A stretch of DNA of 17,733 nt from Candidatus Parcubacteria bacterium (GTDB lineage Bacteria > Patescibacteriota > Patescibacteriia > Patescibacteriales > Patescibacteriaceae). The position numbers were made by a program, and so were the translations under genes. The notes under the pieces were generated by a model. The model saw only the letters and a program-made list of their open reading frames with translations, was not told where the DNA came from and searched no databases. The DNA lies in the NCBI GenBank assembly GCA_023459655.1, contig JAEWTE010000038.1, positions 1 to 17,733 on the forward strand, in the 5' to 3' direction. Positions 13,748 through 17,733 of the stretch are shown piece by piece; within the stretch, counting starts at the first letter, position 1, and each line of letters begins with the position of its first letter.

Positions 13748-14803
13748 ATGCATGATGAACTCAAGGTTAAATTAGCTGAACTAAATAACCAGCTCAATGA
13801 TCCAGCTATTATTGCCGATAATCAAAAATACGGTAAACTAGCCAAAGAACAAACCGAAATAGCTGGTTTGGTATCTTTGCTTACTCGATTAGAAACTATT
13901 GACCAACAACTAGTCGAAACTGAGCAATTATTGACCGAAAACGATGATGAAGAAATTCAACAAATGGCTAAACTAGAACAAACTCAATTAACTACCGAAA
14001 AAAATCTTTTAACTAAACAACTAGATGAAGCTCTCCATCCGGCTGATCCACGCGACAAAAAAGATATTATCATAGAAATTCGAGCTGGCGCTGGTGGTGA
14101 TGAAGCCGCCTTATTTGTAGCTGAAATCTTTAGAATGTATAGTCGTTTTGCTGAAAATCACAATTTCAAATTAGAGATTCTTAATTCCAGCCCAATCGGT
14201 ATTGGTGGATATAAAGAAATAACCTGTGCTATCGCCGGACAACAGGTTTTTGGTTGGTTAAAATACGAAAGCGGTACCCATCGCGTCCAACGCGTTCCAG
14301 AAACTGAAAAACAGGGTCGGGTCCACACTTCTACAGTTACCGTTGCGGTTCTACCAGAAGCCGAAGAAGTTGATATAGAAATCAAGCCAAGCGATCTTAG
14401 GATAGATACCTACTGTTCTTCAGGTCCAGGTGGACAATGTGTCAATACTACTTATTCAGCCATTCGTATAATTCATGAACCAACCGGTTTAGTAGTTACT
14501 TGCCAAGATCAAAAATCACAACACCAAAATAAAGAAAAAGCTATGCAAATCTTGCGCTCAAGACTTTTGCAAAAAATGGAAGATGAACAACGCGAAGCCA
14601 CCGATAGTCAACGTCGTCAACAAATTGGTAATGGTGATCGTAGTGAAAAAATCCGCACCTATAATTTCCCTCAAGACCGGGTTACCGATCACCGTCTCCA
14701 AGAATCATGGCATTCCATTGATCGAGTTATGGATGGAGAAATCGATGAAATCATCCAGCACTTACAACAATATGCTAAACAACTGGCTCAAAAAACCGAT
14801 TAA
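13748..14803 (+). CDS. prfA: Peptide chain release factor 1
   Basis: RF1 reads UAA and UAG and triggers peptide release. The 351 residues contain the codon-recognition tripeptide PET (184-186) in RVQRVPETEKQGRVHTS, the PxT form that separates RF1 from RF2 (SPF), and the catalytic GGQ (228-230) in SSGPGGQCVNTTYSAIR. Position 231 after GGQ is cysteine where histidine is common. The acidic coiled N-terminal domain and IRAGAGGDEAALF (111-123) are normal. No promoter was recognised between the rpmE terminator and the ATG, so prfA may depend on read-through. Its last 32 bases overlap prmC, whose product methylates the GGQ glutamine. Confidence 0.95.
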   Translation: MHDELKVKLAELNNQLNDPAIIADNQKYGKLAKEQTEIAGLVSLLTRLETIDQQLVETEQLLTENDDEEIQQMAKLEQTQLTTEKNLLTKQLDEALHPADPRDKKDIIIEIRAGAGGDEAALFVAEIFRMYSRFAENHNFKLEILNSSPIGIGGYKEITCAIAGQQVFGWLKYESGTHRVQRVPETEKQGRVHTSTVTVAVLPEAEEVDIEIKPSDLRIDTYCSSGPGGQCVNTTYSAIRIIHEPTGLVVTCQDQKSQHQNKEKAMQILRSRLLQKMEDEQREATDSQRRQQIGNGDRSEKIRTYNFPQDRVTDHRLQESWHSIDRVMDGEIDEIIQHLQQYAKQLAQKTD

Positions 14804-15671
14804 TAATCTACTAACTATCGGCCAAGCCAGAAACTGGCTAACTAAAAATTGGCCATCAGGAGAAACCCAACCTGCCTTAATTTCTTGGCTTTTGGCTTTT
14901 ATCATTAATCGTCCACTAAGTCATATTACTGCCTATCCGAAAACTATTCTAACTATTAAGCAACAGCATAAATTACGACAAGCCTTAGCCAAATTGAACA
15001 CTGGTTATCCTTTGGCCTATATCACTGGCCAACAAGATTTCTATGGACGAACCTTCCAGACTAAACCATCGGCTTTAATTCCCCGACCAGAAAGTGAATG
15101 TTTAATCGATATAAGTAAGCAATTACGGCAAGAATTTAACCAACCAACCACCTGGCTAGACATTGGCACTGGATCAGGCTGTTTAATTATTAGCATAGCT
15201 CTAGAGCTAATGAATGACGATTATTTTGGTGGCTCAGACCTTAGTCAATCAGCGTTACGTTTAGCTAAAAAAAATTCTGCCAACCTTCAAACAACAATAA
15301 ATTGGCAACATGGCTCTCTTTTACATCCCTGGCTCAAACACAATTTTGGCTCAGCTAAACAAATCTTCATTTTAGCTAACTTACCATATTTAACCCCGAA
15401 CGAATATCATCAAAGGCAAATTGAGCTAAGCCACGAGCCAAAACTAGCTCTACTTGGCGGAGTAGCTGGTTTGGAACTCTTTAAAAAATTAGCCTTGGAA
15501 TTACCTGTTTTTATCAATAAACACCCTCAACAAACTATTCATCTCTTAACTGAAAGCAGCTTAGACCAAGTAACTATACTTCAAAATATCTTATCGGTCA
15601 GCGGATTAATTTGGCAAAAATCTTTTCCCGACTTGACTAGCCGAGCACGCTTTAATTGGTGGCATAATTAA
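14772..15671 (+). CDS. prmC: Release factor glutamine N5-methyltransferase PrmC (HemK)
   Basis: PrmC methylates the glutamine of the release factor GGQ motif using S-adenosylmethionine. The ATG at 14772, inside prfA, gives 299 residues; the frame is open further upstream to 14583 but that part is prfA read in another frame. The helical N-terminal domain (NNLLTIGQARNWL, then GYPLAYITGQQDFYGRTF) leads to IPRPESE (103-109) and SAM motif I DIGTGSG (130-136). The substrate-binding motif is NLPY (203-206), not the usual NPPY. The C-terminus SRARFNWWHN agrees with the family (RFxxW). Overlap with prfA implies translational coupling of enzyme and substrate. A terminator begins at the stop codon. Confidence 0.92.
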   Translation: MLNNWLKKPINNLLTIGQARNWLTKNWPSGETQPALISWLLAFIINRPLSHITAYPKTILTIKQQHKLRQALAKLNTGYPLAYITGQQDFYGRTFQTKPSALIPRPESECLIDISKQLRQEFNQPTTWLDIGTGSGCLIISIALELMNDDYFGGSDLSQSALRLAKKNSANLQTTINWQHGSLLHPWLKHNFGSAKQIFILANLPYLTPNEYHQRQIELSHEPKLALLGGVAGLELFKKLALELPVFINKHPQQTIHLLTESSLDQVTILQNILSVSGLIWQKSFPDLTSRARFNWWHN

Positions 15672-15695
15672 AAACAGCCCAAACAGGCTGTTTTT
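15671..15695. terminator. Bidirectional intrinsic terminator between prmC and rplY
   Basis: AAAACAGCC (15671-15679) and GGCTGTTTT (15686-15694) form a perfect 9-bp stem with a CAAACA loop. T-runs follow on both strands, as expected between two converging genes. Confidence 0.9.
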
Positions 15696-15717
15696 ATTAT
15701 TGAAGCTATTATTTATT

Positions 15718-16371
15718 TTACTCTTTACCTTCGTTTTCTGTTTTAACCTCTACTTTATCTTCTTCAGCTGGAATTTCTTCGGTTGTAGCGTTTTCAACCG
15801 CTACCGCCCGAGGTTCTTCAACCGCCACAATAATTTCATTCAATTCATGCTTATTAGACAAAGCTACATTTTTAGGCATCTTTAGATCAGCAAAAGTAAT
15901 ATGGGAACCAAAGTCGATTAAGATTGACAGATCAACATCTAATTCATTAATTAAGTCTTTAGGTAAACATTCAATTTCCACAGCATCAAAATTCTTAACT
16001 ACCACACCACCTAATTGTTTAACTGCTGGTGCTTCACCAATAAAATTTAACTCAACCTCAGTGGTCACTTTTTCAGCCATATCGACTTGAAAAAAGTCCA
16101 TATGAATCAATAAGTCTTTAACACTGCTTTGATGAATATCTTTAACAATAACTTGGCGCTGATCTTTGCCATCAATATCAAGAGTAATCAAACTAGATTC
16201 ACCAGCCTGATCATAAATCTTTAAAGCTTCGGCCTTCTTGATTTGAATATGGAGATTTTCAGTCTTGGGGCCATAAACTACAGCTGGAATAAATCCCTGA
16301 GAACGCAGTTGGCTTAAAGCCTGTCGGCCTGGCTGACGGGTAATAGCCGCTAATTTCAATTCACTTTTCAT
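15718..16371 (-). CDS. rplY: 50S ribosomal protein bL25, CTC/TL5 form
   Basis: bL25 binds 5S rRNA at the central protuberance. The 217 residues comprise the N-terminal L25 domain (about 1-92, with RQALSQLRSQGFIPAVVYGP and HMDFFQVD), the second beta domain of the CTC/TL5 type (about 93-185, EVELNFIGEAPAVKQLGGVV, VEIECLPKDLI, and DLKMPKNV), and an acidic tail (about 186-217) rich in E, A, V and T. The ATG at 16371 has no Shine-Dalgarno sequence, but a near-consensus promoter lies at 16411-16439, giving a leader of about 33 nt. It is a single-gene unit that ends against the shared terminator with prmC. Confidence 0.94.
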   Translation of the reverse strand: MKSELKLAAITRQPGRQALSQLRSQGFIPAVVYGPKTENLHIQIKKAEALKIYDQAGESSLITLDIDGKDQRQVIVKDIHQSSVKDLLIHMDFFQVDMAEKVTTEVELNFIGEAPAVKQLGGVVVKNFDAVEIECLPKDLINELDVDLSILIDFGSHITFADLKMPKNVALSNKHELNEIIVAVEEPRAVAVENATTEEIPAEEDKVEVKTENEGKE

Positions 16372-16410
16372 AACAAAAAAATACTTAACTTAGGGTTAAT
16401 CGTATTAGCT

Positions 16411-16439
16411 AGTATAGTTAATCATCGGTAATTTGTCAA
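16411..16439 (-). promoter_or_regulatory. rplY: Sigma70-type promoter for rplY
   Basis: TTGACA (16434-16439) and TATACT (16411-16416) are 17 bases apart on the minus strand, with transcription expected near 16404. The -35 begins soon after the terminator of the upstream NUDIX-like gene. Confidence 0.82.
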
Positions 16440-16446
16440 TTTGAGT

Positions 16447-16512
16447 AAAAAAATAACCAGTAGAGTTATTAAATTACTATAATAAATCACTAGTAATTAA
16501 TAACCCTACTGG
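16447..16512 (-). terminator. Long-stem terminator after the NUDIX-like gene
   Basis: CCAGTAG (16457-16463) and CTACTGG (16506-16512) pair, and inside them 16465-16479 pairs with 16491-16504 with one bulged A, giving about 21 bp in total around an 11-base loop. On the minus strand it is followed by TTATTTTTTTAC. The stem is unusually long for this window. Confidence 0.75.
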
Positions 16513-16518
16513 AAACAG

Positions 16519-17277
16519 TTAGGTGATCTTCTGAGTCTTGATCCATCCGGCCAGACGAGCGGCGGCGACATTGGTAAAACCATCACCGAGCTGGATAGCC
16601 TCCCAAATCGAGATAAACTGACATTTACCAATCATCTCGGCCGTCTTCTCGGGAATTGATTCTTGGGTTTCGGGAATTTCCAGCTTTCCGTCCACCATAG
16701 TCAGGTTTTTACCTGACATCTGGATGGCAAAGAAACGGACACCACCATCCTTGTCGGTCTCAACCAAAGCTGAGTTGCAGTTCATTGGGCGACCAGGCAA
16801 TTCAAAAGTGTTACCCTTGAAACCTGTCTCCTGATGAAGCTCCCGGTCGGCAGCGGCTTGATGAGTTTCATCCTCAGAGGCTAAAAAACCTCTTGGACAA
16901 TTCTGGACCTCCCCACCTTGTTTGGGACGATTCTGCTCAACAACGCCGACCAGAATATCGGTGGCCTGACTGATTTGCTCAACAATCTTTCCGTCTTTGT
17001 TGAGCAAAACGAAAGGGATCGTTACTGATCCACCAAGACCCACCTCCCGGTAAGAGAACATATTGTATCCAGAAGCAGTCTCGGTGCCGAAGTTGACAGT
17101 TCCGAATTTGGACTTGACAGCGACGTGCTGAACCTGGGACATATCTTGCTTTTGACCGTTGATGTAGAGCTCCCAGCCCCACACTGATCCAGTTTTGGAT
17201 GGCAAGATTGTTGCGTTAAGGATGCCTAACTCACGCAATAGCGCCGTGAGCTCTTCAAGATTTTCATAAGTCTTCAT
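16519..17277 (-). CDS. NUDIX-like hydrolase with atypical N-terminal region, probably acquired
   Basis: The 252 residues contain a NUDIX-box-like segment at 130-153 (G130, E137, then RELHQETGF). It departs from GX5EX7REUXEEXGU in two ways: one extra residue between G and E, and Q149 where one metal-binding glutamate is usual; E146 and E150 are kept. NUDIX enzymes cleave nucleoside diphosphates linked to another group; the substrate is unknown. The N-terminal 80 residues (GWELYINGQKQ, FGTVNFGT) match nothing I recognise. Composition is unlike its neighbours: two 60-base lines I counted are 50-52% G+C, against 33% in a ftsW line. A strong AGGAG sits 5 bases before the ATG, unusual here. It is a single-gene unit with its own terminator. 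NUDIX assignment is moderately sure. Confidence 0.75.
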   Translation of the reverse strand: MKTYENLEELTALLRELGILNATILPSKTGSVWGWELYINGQKQDMSQVQHVAVKSKFGTVNFGTETASGYNMFSYREVGLGGSVTIPFVLLNKDGKIVEQISQATDILVGVVEQNRPKQGGEVQNCPRGFLASEDETHQAAADRELHQETGFKGNTFELPGRPMNCNSALVETDKDGGVRFFAIQMSGKNLTMVDGKLEIPETQESIPEKTAEMIGKCQFISIWEAIQLGDGFTNVAAARLAGWIKTQKIT

Positions 17278-17282
17278 TTTAT

Positions 17283-17287
17283 CTCCT
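17283..17287 (-). promoter_or_regulatory. Strong Shine-Dalgarno of the NUDIX-like gene
   Basis: GAAAGGAGATAAAATG on the minus strand places AGGAG 5 bases before the ATG at 17277. It fixes the start and is the best ribosome binding site in the window; most neighbours have none. Confidence 0.85.
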
Positions 17288-17352
17288 TTCTTGAATATTC
17301 TACTCTACTCGTTATTTTTATTCGGCAGAGTAATTGTTAAAAACCTGTGCTA

Positions 17353-17381
17353 ATAAAAACACACTATTATTGTTTTGTCAA
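17353..17381 (-). promoter_or_regulatory. Possible promoter for the NUDIX-like gene
   Basis: TTGACA (17376-17381) is consensus and overlaps the stop codon of the upstream gene; at 17 bases the -10 would be TTTTAT, a poor match, with TTTATT one base further. The leader of about 70 nt holds an inverted repeat TACTCT/AGAGTA (17301-17306, 17327-17332) of unknown role. Confidence 0.4.
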
Positions 17382-17733
17382 TAGCCAGTAACGGCCTGAC
17401 TAACCATTTCAACAACCTTCTGGTTTGGAGCGGTAACAATAATCTGTTCATTAGCTTCAGCCAATGATCGATCAAGCCCTCCCAAATCCTGTCCAGAAGA
17501 TAAGTCTACTATTACTCCACCGGCTTCATGAATCAATGGGTAAGCACTGGCAATTTCTAAGGAATGTTTTCTGGTGCACTCTACCACCAACCAAGCATAG
17601 CCTTGGGCCAAATCGACATAATAAGGCATTGAAGCCTCCAAATATCTGAACTTAACCTTGGCTATCTTCTTAGTCGCTTGACGAACTGATTCAAAATACA
17701 GGTCAGCATAAGCCAGTAAATTCTTCTTCATCT
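17378..17733 (-). CDS. Inositol monophosphatase family protein, C-terminal part (5' end beyond right edge)
   Basis: The frame is open to the right edge and I read 117 residues from an in-frame ATG at 17731, which is probably internal because family members have about 260 residues. The region matches the C-terminal half of the IMPase/FBPase superfamily, Mg-dependent, Li-sensitive sugar phosphatases: a beta-strand and helix with YYVDLAQGYAWLVVE, then LEIASAYPLIHEAGGVIVDLSG, corresponding to WDxAAxxxLxxEAGGxxxD. The metal-binding aspartate of WD is glutamate here (SLEIAS), so activity or substrate may differ. The stop TGA lies within the TTGACA assigned to the next gene. Substrate cannot be told from this fragment. 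Confidence 0.75.
   Translation of the reverse strand, partial: MKKNLLAYADLYFESVRQATKKIAKVKFRYLEASMPYYVDLAQGYAWLVVECTRKHSLEIASAYPLIHEAGGVIVDLSSGQDLGGLDRSLAEANEQIIVTAPNQKVVEMVSQAVTGY

Noticed and set aside
14583..14771. N-terminal extension of prmC inside prfA
   Set aside because: The extra 63 residues are prfA in another frame and show no PrmC homology; the ATG at 14772 matches the family start.
17301..17332. Inverted repeat TACTCT/AGAGTA before the NUDIX-like gene as a riboswitch
   Set aside because: Only 6 bp with a 20-base AT-rich loop and no second stem; too weak to name.
1..17733. UGA recoded as glycine, as in Gracilibacteria and SR1
   Set aside because: ftsW and the IMPase-family gene end at TGA in the right place, and all core genes are full length under the standard code.

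Overview
The window reads as ordinary chromosome from a Candidate Phyla Radiation (Patescibacteria) bacterium, most likely a Parcubacteria-like lineage. This rests on several things seen together: AT-rich DNA, very tight gene spacing, mostly weak or absent Shine-Dalgarno sequences, a UvrC that stops before the helix-hairpin-helix domain, a PrmC with NLPY instead of NPPY, an altered MurG glycine loop, and a secreted L,D-transpeptidase with thrombospondin-type-3 calcium repeats. The lineage is inference; no 16S gene is present. The standard code applies: TGA is a real stop, for example at the end of ftsW.

Positions 1-5956 (minus strand) form one compact head-to-tail run: L,D-transpeptidase, iscU, nfu, iscS, a small unknown membrane protein, mraY, ftsW, and murG (cut by the left edge). 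All gaps are 12 bases or fewer, and an extended -10 promoter lies upstream of the first gene. Fe-S cluster assembly and peptidoglycan synthesis therefore appear to share a transcript. Positions 6033-8385 (plus strand) hold dnaB, ybaB/ebfC and recR behind a divergent promoter.

Positions 8386-9019 are the most unusual part. A perfect-consensus sigma70 promoter directly precedes a nested hairpin with a T-run, predicting an RNA of about 54 nt. This RNA is antisense to the 3' end of a convergent NYN/PIN-like nuclease gene whose arginine codons differ from those of its neighbours. Positions 9062-13122 (minus strand) carry rpsB, tsf, a PSP1/RicT-like gene, a 58-residue ferredoxin and a short uvrC. 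A terminator hairpin with an embedded promoter separates ferredoxin from uvrC.

Positions 13301-15695 (plus strand) carry bL31, release factor 1 and the RF1 methyltransferase prmC. On the minus strand follow rplY (bL25/CTC), a GC-richer NUDIX-like gene with a strong ribosome binding site that looks imported, and the end of an inositol-monophosphatase-family gene cut by the right edge. No tRNA, rRNA, CRISPR array, IS element or prophage gene was seen. Apart from the candidate small RNA locus and several mRNA leader structures, the content is core housekeeping.
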